A stretch of 45,480 nt of DNA from an uncultured Alphaproteobacteria bacterium (GCA_937891825.1 CALAHN010000086.1:1-45480), one strand, 5' to 3'; positions 1 to 7,953 are shown, counted from the first letter of the stretch. Notes: generated by a model from the letters alone, not told the origin. Numbers and translations: made by a program.

Positions 1-306
1 GATCTCCCGCGCGGTGTAGAATACGCCATAGGCGCCATCGCTAAACCGGCTGCCAGCCGGGTTCAGATGGGTGAACGCCGCCATTATGGCGCCGGCGCCA
101 GGCCCGCTAATGCGGTCTGCCGGCAATACCAGTTGAATATCGCCAACTTCATCGCGCAGGCGAGGGTTGGTCAGGGATTCTAACTCCATGACAGCATCCC
201 AGTCGGCCGGATCGCTAACCCGCTCAAACAGCTGAATCGGCGGAAATCGGCTTGGGATGATGCGCCAGGCCGGAGCCCATGAGATATCTGCAAGCGGCGG
301 CGTCAC
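1..306 (-). CDS. RES-domain toxin of a RES/Xre toxin-antitoxin pair (3' end outside window)
   Basis: The first 102 codons are present and the C-terminus lies beyond the left edge. The start is a GTG at 306-304 that overlaps the antitoxin TGA (303-305) in a GTGA junction, so the two genes are translationally coupled. The reading frame shows typical RES-domain features: an Arg in WRIIPSRFPP, LFERV, a TNPRLRDE block, DRISGPGAGAIMAAF, and GSRFSDGAYGVFYTAREI. Known RES toxins (for example ParT and MbcT) deplete NAD+ or ADP-ribosylate host proteins; the exact activity here cannot be read from sequence. The neighbouring Xre/MbcA-type antitoxin supports the call. The gene is absent from simple ATG-based ORF lists because of its GTG start and the window edge. 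Confidence 0.87.
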   Translation of the reverse strand, partial: MTPPLADISWAPAWRIIPSRFPPIQLFERVSDPADWDAVMELESLTNPRLRDEVGDIQLVLPADRISGPGAGAIMAAFTHLNPAGSRFSDGAYGVFYTAREI

Positions 307-701
307 GCCCAGCCGCCGCGCATGGCGTCGAGGTACTGGCGCACCACGTAAAGATCGGCGACCTGCCCGGAGAGCATTCGGTCTAGCGCCGAACGGCCGC
401 TGAAAAGCGGGGCGCTATTGGGTTGATTTACCCAGGCGTCCGCCGCGGCCGTATCCGGCAGCAGGATCTGCAGCGCCTTGTAGATCCCCAACAGGTAAGA
501 TATCCGCTCCAGCGTATCTTTCGGCAAAGCGGCAGGCGGCTCCTTCTTCCATTTAAAGAAGGTCGATCGGGAGGTTACGCCGAGCATCGTCATCTGTTGC
601 TCAGTCGATAAGCCCCATTGCTGCGCGATCTGAAAGAACGCCCGTAATCCAGGGCCAGAGAGGCGATTGCGGTCGATGGCTAATGCTGGCGCTGTCGACA
701 T
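303..701 (-). CDS. Xre/MbcA/ParS-type antitoxin
   Basis: A 132-residue protein of the MbcA/ParS/Xre antitoxin family. It has an N-terminal helical Xre-like DNA-binding region (LSTEQQMTMLGVTSRSTFFKWKK, about residues 30-53) and a C-terminal toxin-binding domain that ends in the usual LFSGRSALDRMLSG...VRQYLDAMRGGWA pattern. An upstream in-frame ATG at 731 exists, but it lies within the AT-rich promoter, upstream of the predicted transcription start. The ATG at 701 (MSTAPALAI) is therefore preferred. No strong Shine-Dalgarno sequence is visible; the predicted leader is only about a dozen bases long. The family normally represses its own promoter and neutralises the RES toxin encoded immediately downstream. 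Confidence 0.88.
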   Translation of the reverse strand: MSTAPALAIDRNRLSGPGLRAFFQIAQQWGLSTEQQMTMLGVTSRSTFFKWKKEPPAALPKDTLERISYLLGIYKALQILLPDTAAADAWVNQPNSAPLFSGRSALDRMLSGQVADLYVVRQYLDAMRGGWA

Positions 702-704
702 GGT

Positions 705-742
705 ATAAGTCCATATATAGATTATACACAAAAATAGTCCAT
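705..742 (-). promoter_or_regulatory. Toxin-antitoxin promoter with direct-repeat operator
   Basis: On the minus strand a perfect TATAAT -10 hexamer lies at 726-721. The -35 region is weak. Two copies of a near-identical 10-mer flank the -10 on the plus strand: ataagtccat at 705-714 and aatagtccat at 733-742, 28 bp apart. This is the position and symmetry expected of an autoregulatory Xre-type operator. The surrounding 60 bp are strikingly AT-rich compared with the rest of the window. The -10 and repeats are seen directly; operator function is inferred. Confidence 0.55.
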
Positions 743-841
743 GTACGCTCTTTTTGCAAGCAGCATTCAGCGAGGCGCGCGGCTCAATGGGTCAAAGGCG
801 ATCCATTCCATCACGCTCTGACACTGAGCATCGGTCCGCGT

Positions 842-1750
842 TTAATTGAAGCTTGGCGCGTCGCCTTCGTGTAGCAGCAAGGTCACGCCGAGGGCGTCAG
901 CCGGCGCTATGCGCAGCATGGTTCCGATCGGCGTCGCGGCGACGCCGTTTGCGGCGAGGACGGCGGCGGTTTTCGCAAGCGATCCGACGCGCAGGCTGAC
1001 AGCCGCGCCGAACGGGACCGTCGGGATCGCCAGGCCGGGCAGCAGCGCGTCGGCGCCCTTGCGGGTCGCGAAGATCAACTGGCCGCGCTCCAGGCGAACG
1101 ACGCCGGTATCGGGGCTGGATCGGAGCGACGGTTTGCGGACGAAGCGGCTGTAGCGCGCCAGCGCCTCGTCCAGGTCGTCGACGACCCAGACGACACCCG
1201 TCAGCGCCTCGACGCCATTCGGCTGCGCGGTTTGTCCCGGTTGCCAGACGAGGTCCGGCGTGTGGTGGGCGCACCATTGCACGCGACCCTCGGGCATGCC
1301 CTCCGGGGAGACGCGGAGGACGCTGAAGCGTCCTTCCTGCGGGCCGGCCTCGGTCACGACCGTGCGGCGCATGTCCACCGGCTGCAGCGGGTCGAATCCG
1401 GCATCCTGCAGGCGGGGATATTCGCCCGGCACGTCGGCGCTGCTGAAGGCGGCCAGATGCAAGCCCTCATACCGCGCCAGTTGCGCGCCATGTTGCCGGG
1501 CGATCGGCGTGTCGCCGCTGGCCGCCAGGAACTCCAGGTAGCCCAGGCCCGGCGTCGCCAGCCGGTTGCGCGTGCCAGTGGGCGCCTGGCTGCCGTCCGG
1601 CGCCTGGTTCATGTGCACGTTTTCCGTGGACACGATGAAGCCAAGCCGCTCGAACGCCGGCTTGACCGCGTCGAGCGACCGGACGAACCAGCCGACATGA
1701 TCCAGGAAAACGTTGTCGCCTGCCGGGCTTTGGCGATTGCTCCAGGCCAT
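842..1750 (-). CDS. VOC-superfamily (glyoxalase-like domain) protein at the end of the furoate-type operon
   Basis: A 302-residue protein resembling the Glyoxalase_3-like/VOC fold. The N-terminal half begins FLDHVGWFVRSLDAVKPAFERLGFIVS, with a His in the metal-ligand position of beta-1. A second half starts near residue 190 (GVVWVVDDLDEALARYSRFV). YLEFLA and VQWCAHHTPDLVW fit the motifs of a duplicated beta-alpha-beta-beta-beta unit. No signal peptide. It begins immediately after the stop of the hydratase-fold gene, with no gap, and is the last gene of the operon. VOC proteins include isomerases, hydrolases and dioxygenases. In this context it may act on the lactone or enol intermediate between hydroxyfuroyl-CoA and 2-oxoglutaroyl-CoA, but that is inference only. 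Confidence 0.8.
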   Translation of the reverse strand: MAWSNRQSPAGDNVFLDHVGWFVRSLDAVKPAFERLGFIVSTENVHMNQAPDGSQAPTGTRNRLATPGLGYLEFLAASGDTPIARQHGAQLARYEGLHLAAFSSADVPGEYPRLQDAGFDPLQPVDMRRTVVTEAGPQEGRFSVLRVSPEGMPEGRVQWCAHHTPDLVWQPGQTAQPNGVEALTGVVWVVDDLDEALARYSRFVRKPSLRSSPDTGVVRLERGQLIFATRKGADALLPGLAIPTVPFGAAVSLRVGSLAKTAAVLAANGVAATPIGTMLRIAPADALGVTLLLHEGDAPSFN

Positions 1751-2560
1751 CTATTCGCCCGTGAACTTCGGGCGGCGCTTCTCGACGAAGGACGCGACGC
1801 CTTCGGCGAAGTCCTTGCCGCCGCGGAGACGGCCATAGGCCTGGCCCTCGATCTCCATCGCCTGTTCGAGGGGGGAGTTGACGCTATGGTTCAGGACATT
1901 CTTCAAGGTCCGCTGGGCCAGCGGCGAGAATTGGCAGAGCTCCTTGACGAGGTTCGCGACGGCGGTCTCGAGGTCAGCGTCGGGCACGCACTCGGCGGCG
2001 ATGCCCCAGGCTTCCGCCTGCTTGCCGGGAATGCGCAGCGAACGGAGCGACACGTTCTTCGCCCGGCTGACGCCGATCATCTTCTCCAGCCGCGCAGAGC
2101 CGCCGGAGCCGGGGATCATGCCGATGCGCATTTCCGGCAGGGCGAACTCGGCGGTGTCCGAGCAGATGCGGAAATCGCAGGCGAGGGAAAGCTCGAAGCC
2201 GACGCCGAAGCAATAGCCCCTGACGGCCGCGATCACCGGCTTGGAGCAACGCTCCGGCGCGGCGATGTATTTGTGCAATTGGGAGACGGTCTCCTGGCTC
2301 GCGGCCAGAAAACCCGGAATGTCGCCGCCGGAGGAGAAATGCTTGCCCTCGGAGCGGATGACGATCACGCGTACGCGGTCGTCGTGATCCAGCTCATCGA
2401 TCACGGCGGCGATCTGCGGGCGCTGGTTCATGCGCACGATGTTGAACGGCGGCCGGTCCAGGATCAGATCGGCGCGTTGGTTTGCGGCGTCGACTTCGAC
2501 CCGGAAGCCGTCGAGCGACTGCAGCAACTCGGCGCGGTGGGTCTTGAAGCTATCGGTCAT
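1751..2560 (-). CDS. hmfE: Enoyl-CoA hydratase/isomerase-family protein, probable 2-oxoglutaroyl-CoA hydrolase
   Basis: A 269-residue crotonase-fold protein. The oxyanion-hole segments are FSSGGDI (residues 75-81) and GYCFGVGFEL (115-124). Both acidic positions used by hydratases are kept: Glu123 in GFEL and Glu143 in ALPEMRIGMIPG. The block around AAPERCSKPVIAAVRGYCFGVG and the RIPGKQAEAWGIA segment look like the subgroup annotated as 2-oxoglutaroyl-CoA hydrolase (HmfE) in furoate degraders. The start codon overlaps the ligase stop by four bases (ATGA at 2557-2560). In the hmf pathway this enzyme releases 2-oxoglutarate and CoA. Family assignment is firm. The specific hydrolase role rests on subgroup resemblance and on gene order; a plain enoyl-CoA hydratase is the alternative. 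Confidence 0.85.
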   Translation of the reverse strand: MTDSFKTHRAELLQSLDGFRVEVDAANQRADLILDRPPFNIVRMNQRPQIAAVIDELDHDDRVRVIVIRSEGKHFSSGGDIPGFLAASQETVSQLHKYIAAPERCSKPVIAAVRGYCFGVGFELSLACDFRICSDTAEFALPEMRIGMIPGSGGSARLEKMIGVSRAKNVSLRSLRIPGKQAEAWGIAAECVPDADLETAVANLVKELCQFSPLAQRTLKNVLNHSVNSPLEQAMEIEGQAYGRLRGGKDFAEGVASFVEKRRPKFTGE

Positions 2561-4062
2561 GCTTGGTCCTTTGCGTAATCGCCGGATTGTAGCAACCGAC
2601 GGAGAATCTTGCCCACAGGGGATTTCGGAATGTCCGCGACAAATTCATATCGGCGCGGGCGCTTGAAGTTCGCGAGGCCGGAGGCGCGGCAATAGGCGTC
2701 GAGGTCCTCGGCGGTCACCGGCGCTTCGCGCTTGATGAAAGCCGCGACGACCTGGCCCCAGCGCTCGTCCGGCAGGCCGGCGACCGCGACTTCGGCGATG
2801 GCCGGGTGCAGCGACAGCAAGCTCTCGATCTCGACGGGCGAGACGTTCTCGCCGCCGGTGATGATCATGTCGTCGGCCCGGCCGGTCACAAAAAGATCGC
2901 CGTCGCTGTCGAAATAGCCGGTGTCGCCGGTGTAGTACCAGCCCTGCTTCAGGCTTTTCGCGTCGGCGTCGGTCCGGCGCCAGTAGCCCTGGAAAGCTTC
3001 GTCGCCCGCCAGATCGCAAATGATCTCCCCTTCTTCGCCGGGCGCCGCCAGATCGTCCGGCCCGCCGCCGAGCGTCACGACGCGGATCGTCTGATTAATC
3101 CCGGCGCGGCCGGCGGAGCCGGGCTTCGCGGGCGCGTCCGGCTCGATCGAAAAGGTGTAGACCTCGGACGAACCGTAGTGATTGACGAAGAGATCGGGCC
3201 GGAACGCCGCATTCAGCCGTTGCAGCAAGCCATCGGTCATCGAGGCGCCGGCGAAACCGAGCTTGCGGACGGACGAGGCGTCGGTTCGTGCGAAGTCCGG
3301 CGCGGAAACCAGGTCATGATAGAGCGTCGGCACCAGATAGAGGTTGGTGATGCGTTCCTGCTCGATCAGGGCGAGCGAGCTCTCCACATGGAAGCGCGCC
3401 TGGCAGACGAAACAGCCGTCGACCAGGGCGGACGCCAAAAGCGAACGCACGCCCATGGTGTGATAGAGTGGCATGACGCCAAGCGTCCGCTCGCCCCGGC
3501 CATAGCGGTTCTGGGCGACATGGGCGATGGCGGCGGCGCGTTCGGCCCGGTGCAGGCGCGGCACGCCCTTCGGCCGCCCCGTCGTGCCGGAAGTGTAGAG
3601 CATGACCGACCAGGCTTCCGGGTCGCCGTGCGCTGCGGCGGGCAAGGCAGCGCTGGAGCGAAGCTCCTGGAACTCGGGCCCGACGCCAATCCGCAGCAGA
3701 CCCTGGGCGACGGTCGATCCGGCGACGGCTTCGGCGGAGACGTCCTGGAAGAATACAGCCCTGGCGCCCGCGTCCTCGGCGCAGTAGTCAAGCTCGGCCG
3801 CCGTCGCGCGCCAGTTCAAGGGAACGATGGCGATGCCCGAAAGCTGCGCCGCCCAATGCAGCAGGGCCGCTTCCGACGTGTTCTGATAGAGCGAGACGAT
3901 GCGCTCCCCAGGCGCCAGGCCGAGCGCGCGGAGGCCGCCGGCGAGGCGAAGCGCATCGGCGAGCAGCGCTGCATAGGTCCAGCGTCGGTCGCCATCGACC
4001 AGGGCCTCGGCTCTCGGCGCGCGGCTTGCGGCTTGGAGAAGGGCGGCTCCGACATCAAGCAT
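2557..4062 (-). CDS. hmfD: AMP-forming acyl-CoA ligase, probable 2-furoyl-CoA synthetase
   Basis: A 501-residue ANL-superfamily ligase. The phosphate-binding loop YTSGTTGRPKG is at residues 156-166, followed by VMPLYHTMGVRS, a YGSSE acyl-binding motif, the hinge region YYTGDTGYFDSDGDLFVTGRADDMI, GGENVSPVEIE and the C-terminal catalytic lysine in SPVGKILRR. Members activate a carboxylic acid to the acyl-adenylate and then to the CoA thioester. It overlaps the 2Fe-2S subunit gene by eight bases and the hydratase-fold gene by four, so it is embedded in one transcript. Position 4 after the large, FAD and FeS subunits matches hmfD, whose product activates 2-furoate. The substrate is inferred from context only. 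Confidence 0.87.
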   Translation of the reverse strand: MLDVGAALLQAASRAPRAEALVDGDRRWTYAALLADALRLAGGLRALGLAPGERIVSLYQNTSEAALLHWAAQLSGIAIVPLNWRATAAELDYCAEDAGARAVFFQDVSAEAVAGSTVAQGLLRIGVGPEFQELRSSAALPAAAHGDPEAWSVMLYTSGTTGRPKGVPRLHRAERAAAIAHVAQNRYGRGERTLGVMPLYHTMGVRSLLASALVDGCFVCQARFHVESSLALIEQERITNLYLVPTLYHDLVSAPDFARTDASSVRKLGFAGASMTDGLLQRLNAAFRPDLFVNHYGSSEVYTFSIEPDAPAKPGSAGRAGINQTIRVVTLGGGPDDLAAPGEEGEIICDLAGDEAFQGYWRRTDADAKSLKQGWYYTGDTGYFDSDGDLFVTGRADDMIITGGENVSPVEIESLLSLHPAIAEVAVAGLPDERWGQVVAAFIKREAPVTAEDLDAYCRASGLANFKRPRRYEFVADIPKSPVGKILRRLLQSGDYAKDQA

Positions 4063-4552
4063 CGGCGTCTCCTTGGCGAGCGACGTCCATGACGGCGGCG
4101 ACGATCTGCGTGTATCCGGTGCAGCGGCAGATCGTGCCGGAAAGCGCTTCCCGGACGGCGGCTTCCGTGGGATTGGGGTTCTCCGCGAGCCAGGCGTCCA
4201 TGGTCATCAGGATGCCCGGCGTGCAGAAGCCGCATTGCAGCGCATGATGCCGCCGGAACGCAGCTTGCAGGGGCGAGAGCGCGCCGTCCTGGCCCGCAAG
4301 ACCTTCGACGGTGCGCAGCTCCTGGCCCTCGACCTGGAGGGCGTAGGTGAGGCAGGCCCGGGCGGGCGCGCCGTCGATCTGGATCGTGCAGGCGCCGCAG
4401 ACGCCATGCTCGCAGCCGACATGGGTCCCGGTGAAGCCGAGGCCATGGCGCAGGAAGTCGACAAGCAGCATCCGCGGCTCCGCCTCGCCCTCGACCGCTT
4501 TTCCGTTCAAGGTGAAGCGGACCGTGTGCCGCCTGCCTCGTTCAAATCGCAT
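4055..4552 (-). CDS. hmfC: 2Fe-2S subunit of xanthine-dehydrogenase-family molybdenum hydroxylase (2-furoyl-CoA dehydrogenase type)
   Basis: A 165-residue protein with the two [2Fe-2S] domains of molybdenum hydroxylase small subunits. The plant-ferredoxin-like cluster uses Cys47, Cys52, Cys55 and Cys67 (GCEHGVCGAC...C). The alpha-helical cluster uses Cys107, Cys110, Cys142 and Cys144 (QCGFCTPG and ICRCTGY). All eight cysteines are intact. It passes electrons from the molybdopterin site to FAD in an LMS heterotrimer. Its start lies 11 bases inside the end of the FAD-subunit gene, indicating translational coupling. Order large-medium-small followed by a CoA ligase matches hmfABC-D. Confidence 0.9.
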   Translation of the reverse strand: MRFERGRRHTVRFTLNGKAVEGEAEPRMLLVDFLRHGLGFTGTHVGCEHGVCGACTIQIDGAPARACLTYALQVEGQELRTVEGLAGQDGALSPLQAAFRRHHALQCGFCTPGILMTMDAWLAENPNPTEAAVREALSGTICRCTGYTQIVAAVMDVARQGDADA

Positions 4553-5375
4553 GGCGGGTCTCCAGCGCGTGCTTGACGACCGCGAGGCCGACCGTTTTTA
4601 CGAGACGGCGGCGATAGGCCCCATCGGCGCGCGGGTCGCTTCGGGGGTCGAGCCGGTCCGCGAGCTCCCAGACGGCGTCGCGCGCCAGATCGAGCGTCAG
4701 ACCGTCCCAGCGATAGACCAGCGGCGTGTCGCCGACGCCGCCAAGCCCCAGGCTGACGCCGCCCGCGTCCGCGACCGCCGCCGCCGCGACGATGGCGAAA
4801 TCCCCATGCCGCTCTGCGACTTCCCGGAAAGCGACGCCGGCGCCCTCGGGCAAGGCGTTGAAGCGCGCGGCGAACAGAAGCTCGTCGGGCCGGATGTCAG
4901 TCTGGAACATGCCGGCATAGAAGTCCGCCGCCTGAATGCCGCGCTGGCCGCTCGCCGACCGCACGAGGGCGACGCCGCCCAGGACCGAAAGCAGCAGCGG
5001 CAATTCCGCCGCCGGGTCCGCATGGGCGAGGCTGCCGCAGACCGTTCCCCTGGCCCGGGTCTGGACGTGACCGATCCACGGCATCCCGGCATGGAGCAAG
5101 GGCTGACGGGCGGCAAGCGCCTCGTCGGCCAGCAAAGCCGCCTGCCGGGCGCCGGCCATAACGATGACGCCGTCCTCCGTCCATTCGATCCGGTCGAAGT
5201 CAGGGATATGGCCGATATCGATCAGCACCGCCGGCTGCGCCAGCCGGAGGTTGAGCATCGGCCCAAGCGACTGGCCGCCCGCCAGGATGCGAGCGTCTTC
5301 GCCAGCGTCGGCGAGCACGCTCAAGGCTTCGTCCAGGCTTTCGGCGCGGACGTAATCGAAGGCGGCGGGCTTCAT
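4542..5375 (-). CDS. hmfB: FAD-binding medium subunit of molybdenum hydroxylase (2-furoyl-CoA dehydrogenase type)
   Basis: A 277-residue protein of the CoxM/XdhB-medium family with an FAD-binding PCMH domain and a C-terminal CO-dehydrogenase-flavoprotein domain. The pyrophosphate-contacting motif AGGQSL is at residues 32-37. The second FAD motif appears as RGTVCGSLAHADPAAELP (about 109-126), a variant of the usual TIGGNLAHADPASDLP pattern. It overlaps the large-subunit stop by four bases and the small-subunit start by 11 bases. It oxidises the FeS subunit and donates electrons to an unknown acceptor. Family is clear; substrate is inferred from operon composition. Confidence 0.9.
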   Translation of the reverse strand: MKPAAFDYVRAESLDEALSVLADAGEDARILAGGQSLGPMLNLRLAQPAVLIDIGHIPDFDRIEWTEDGVIVMAGARQAALLADEALAARQPLLHAGMPWIGHVQTRARGTVCGSLAHADPAAELPLLLSVLGGVALVRSASGQRGIQAADFYAGMFQTDIRPDELLFAARFNALPEGAGVAFREVAERHGDFAIVAAAAVADAGGVSLGLGGVGDTPLVYRWDGLTLDLARDAVWELADRLDPRSDPRADGAYRRRLVKTVGLAVVKHALETRHAI

Positions 5376-7807
5376 GTGCGGCCGCCATCGGGGAGCGCCG
5401 CGATCAATGCCGCGATCCGGGCCGGACGGAGCGGCAGGTCGATGCTGTCCAGGTCCAGCGCATCGGCGACGGCGTTGGCGAGGCAGGCCGGCGCGCTCAT
5501 GGTCGTGCCCTCGCCGATGCCCTTGGCGCGCGTCAGGGTGACGGGCGAGGGCGAGGCCAGGTGGACCAATTCCAGGTCCGGGGTCTCGCAGGCCGTGGGC
5601 AACGGGTAGTCCGCGAGGCTGGCGGACAGGAAGGCGCCCGCCTGATCATACATCAGTTCTTCCATCAGGGCGGCCCCGAGGCCCTGGGCGAAGCCCCCCT
5701 GAGCCTGACCGTCGGCCATGGCCTGGTGCAGGATCTGGCCGGCGTCATGGGCGGAGACATAACGGTCGATCCTGATTTGGCCGGTATCCCGGTCGATCTC
5801 GACGCCGCAGAAATCGAAGACGAAGCCATAGGCGGCGGAGCCGTTGATGCGGTCCTGGTCGTCCGGCGGCTGCAGCACATCCGGCGACCAGTTGGCGGTG
5901 ACGCTGAGGGCGGCGCCGACGCCTTGAGGCAAGGTCGATGCGGCCCAATGGCTTTCGCCCGCCAGACGGCGGAAATCCAGGCTGCGATCGGGCGCATCCT
6001 TGGCGAACACGCGGCCATCGGCGAACCGCACGTCCTTCGGGCCGCAATCGAGCCTGGCGGCGGCGATCCGGGCGAGGCGGTTGCGGAGGCCCGTCGTCGC
6101 GCGCAGCACGGCGCTCCCGACCGCGCCCGCAAACCGGCAGGAATAATTGCCCGACGCGATCGACCAGCCGTCGCGGCCGGTGTCGAGCTCCGTATTCACC
6201 CGGATGCCGCGCGGATCGACGCCCAGCACGCGGGCCATGATCTGGGCCGCGACCGTCCGGTGGCCCTGGCCCTGGGGCGTGGAGGCGATGGAGGCGGTGA
6301 CGCCGCCAAGCGCATCGACGGCGACGGTCGCCAGCGCCTGGGCGCCTCCCTTCGGGCCGGAGCGCGCCCGCTCTTCCGGCGTCAGTACGGTCGTGATGTA
6401 GCCCATGTTGGAAATCGTCGGCTCGACGACCGCGGCGAAACCGATGCCGTAGAGCTTGCCCTCGGCGCGCTTCGCCGCCCGTGTCGCCTGAAGCGCCGCC
6501 AGCCGGCCCTGGACGACGGCGCGGTCGATCAGGCCCGCATAATCGCCCGAATCGTAGATGCCGCCCGATGGCGTCGTGAAGGGCATGGCGGCGGCTGGCA
6601 CGAGGTTGCGGCGGATAATATCCAGCGGATCGCGGTCGAGCGTGCGCGCGATCTTCCGCATCAGTTGTTCCAGGGGCATGTAGACTTGGGGGCCGCCGAA
6701 ACCCCGGTTCAGCCCCGTCGGCGTCTTGTTGGTGACGACGACGCGGTTCCGGATCGCCAGGTTCGGGATGGCGTAGGCGCCGGTCATGCAGGCATGCATC
6801 CGGTAGAGGGTCGCTGGCTCCGGCGCTTTCAGATAGGCCCCGACATCCTCGATCTGGTCCCAGCGGAGGGCGGTCACGGCGCCGTCGGCCTGAACGGCGG
6901 CCTCCAGGCGGACGACGCGGTTGGTGGCGCTGCCGGCCGCCGTCAGATGCTCCATCCGGTCCTCGATCCATTTGACCGGGCGGCCGGATATGCGGGCCGC
7001 GACCGCCATCAGCACGGCATAGGGCGCGACCCCCTGCTTCACGCCGAAACTGCCGCCGGAATCGGGCGGGGTCTTGATGCGCAGGCGATTGCTCGGCACG
7101 CCGAGCGCCATCGCCATGACCGGCTGGATCGCATAGGGGCCCTGGAAATGCGTCGTGACTGTGTAGCCGTCGTCGCCGGCCTCATATTCCGCGATCAGGC
7201 CGAAGCATTCGATCGGCGTCGCGAGGCTGCGGGGATAGTGGGTCGCGATGCTGACGATGCGGTCGGCCGCAGCGAAGGCCGCGTCCGGATCGCCGTAAGC
7301 AAAGCTGCGTTCCGACGCCAGATTGGCGCCGTTTTCCGGGTGCAGCAGCGGCGCATCCGGCGCCAGCGCCTGCTCTGGATCGACCACGGCGTCGAGCGGC
7401 TCGTAATCGACCGCGACCAGTTCGGCCGCGTCCTCGGCGATATAGCGGTCGCGCGCCAGGATGACCGCGACGGGCTCGCCGACATAGCGGGCGCGGTCGA
7501 CCGCGATCGGGTAATGCTCGATGGACGAGCGCACGCCGACGATGAACGGCCGCGTCAGCGCCTTCACGGCGGCGCCCGTCACCACCGCCGCGACGCCCGG
7601 CAGGGCGAGCGCCGCGCTGGCGTCGATCCCCCGGATCAGGGCATGCGGATGCGGCGAGCGCAGGATCGTCGCCGTCAGCGCGCCCGGCGGCGCAGGAAGG
7701 TCGTCGATAAACTTGCCGCGCCCGGTTAACAGGGCGGCATCCTCCACGCGCTCCGGCGAGCCGCCGATGCTCCAGTCGCCGTCCATGGGGGTGTCTCTCC
7801 CGGTCAA
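5372..7807 (-). CDS. hmfA: Molybdopterin-binding large subunit of xanthine-dehydrogenase-family hydroxylase (2-furoyl-CoA dehydrogenase type)
   Basis: An 811-residue large subunit. The N-terminal a/b hammerhead domain begins near VEDAALLTGRGKFIDDLPAP. Molybdopterin-cytosine-dinucleotide-binding segments include SGGSFGVKQG, GQGHRTVAAQIMARVLG and the C-terminal GIGEGTT with the presumed catalytic base Glu. The active-site loop reads RGFGGPQ (about residue 365), as in xanthine dehydrogenase, and not AYRCSFR of form I CO dehydrogenase. That excludes a true CO dehydrogenase. It is the first gene of the operon, with about 150 bp upstream. An alternative start at MDGDWSIGG, seven codons downstream, is possible. 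The 2-furoyl-CoA substrate is inferred from the hmfABCDE-like order. Confidence 0.88.
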   Translation of the reverse strand: MTGRDTPMDGDWSIGGSPERVEDAALLTGRGKFIDDLPAPPGALTATILRSPHPHALIRGIDASAALALPGVAAVVTGAAVKALTRPFIVGVRSSIEHYPIAVDRARYVGEPVAVILARDRYIAEDAAELVAVDYEPLDAVVDPEQALAPDAPLLHPENGANLASERSFAYGDPDAAFAAADRIVSIATHYPRSLATPIECFGLIAEYEAGDDGYTVTTHFQGPYAIQPVMAMALGVPSNRLRIKTPPDSGGSFGVKQGVAPYAVLMAVAARISGRPVKWIEDRMEHLTAAGSATNRVVRLEAAVQADGAVTALRWDQIEDVGAYLKAPEPATLYRMHACMTGAYAIPNLAIRNRVVVTNKTPTGLNRGFGGPQVYMPLEQLMRKIARTLDRDPLDIIRRNLVPAAAMPFTTPSGGIYDSGDYAGLIDRAVVQGRLAALQATRAAKRAEGKLYGIGFAAVVEPTISNMGYITTVLTPEERARSGPKGGAQALATVAVDALGGVTASIASTPQGQGHRTVAAQIMARVLGVDPRGIRVNTELDTGRDGWSIASGNYSCRFAGAVGSAVLRATTGLRNRLARIAAARLDCGPKDVRFADGRVFAKDAPDRSLDFRRLAGESHWAASTLPQGVGAALSVTANWSPDVLQPPDDQDRINGSAAYGFVFDFCGVEIDRDTGQIRIDRYVSAHDAGQILHQAMADGQAQGGFAQGLGAALMEELMYDQAGAFLSASLADYPLPTACETPDLELVHLASPSPVTLTRAKGIGEGTTMSAPACLANAVADALDLDSIDLPLRPARIAALIAALPDGGRT

Positions 7808-7821
7808 GTGCGAGCAGCCGC

Positions 7822-7851
7822 AGTATGCGGGCGGCAGGGGCCGCCGCTCAA
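7822..7851 (-). promoter_or_regulatory. Possible promoter of the molybdenum-hydroxylase operon
   Basis: On the minus strand TTGAGC (7851-7846) is followed after 18 bp by CATACT (7827-7822), a moderate match to the housekeeping consensus, ending 15 bp upstream of the operon start codon at 7807. The short leader makes it a weak call. The block is duplicated imperfectly further upstream (about 7860-7895), which may be a second promoter or a regulator site. No regulator gene adjoins the operon in this window. Confidence 0.25.
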
Positions 7852-7953
7852 GGGCCAGGGCTATGCAGGCGGGCGGCAGGCGAACTCAAGGGCAGGCGCA
7901 TGGCGAAATTGCCGGCGTGGCAGGGGCCTGGCTGCCCGCCGCCATGCCTTGCG

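Noticed and set aside
702-731. Antitoxin start at the upstream ATG (731)
   Set aside because: It lies upstream of the predicted -10 and transcription start; the added residues are AT-rich promoter translated by chance.
5372-7807. Form I carbon monoxide dehydrogenase (CoxL)
   Set aside because: The active-site loop is RGFGGPQ and not AYRCSFR, and the neighbours are a CoA ligase and a crotonase-fold enzyme.
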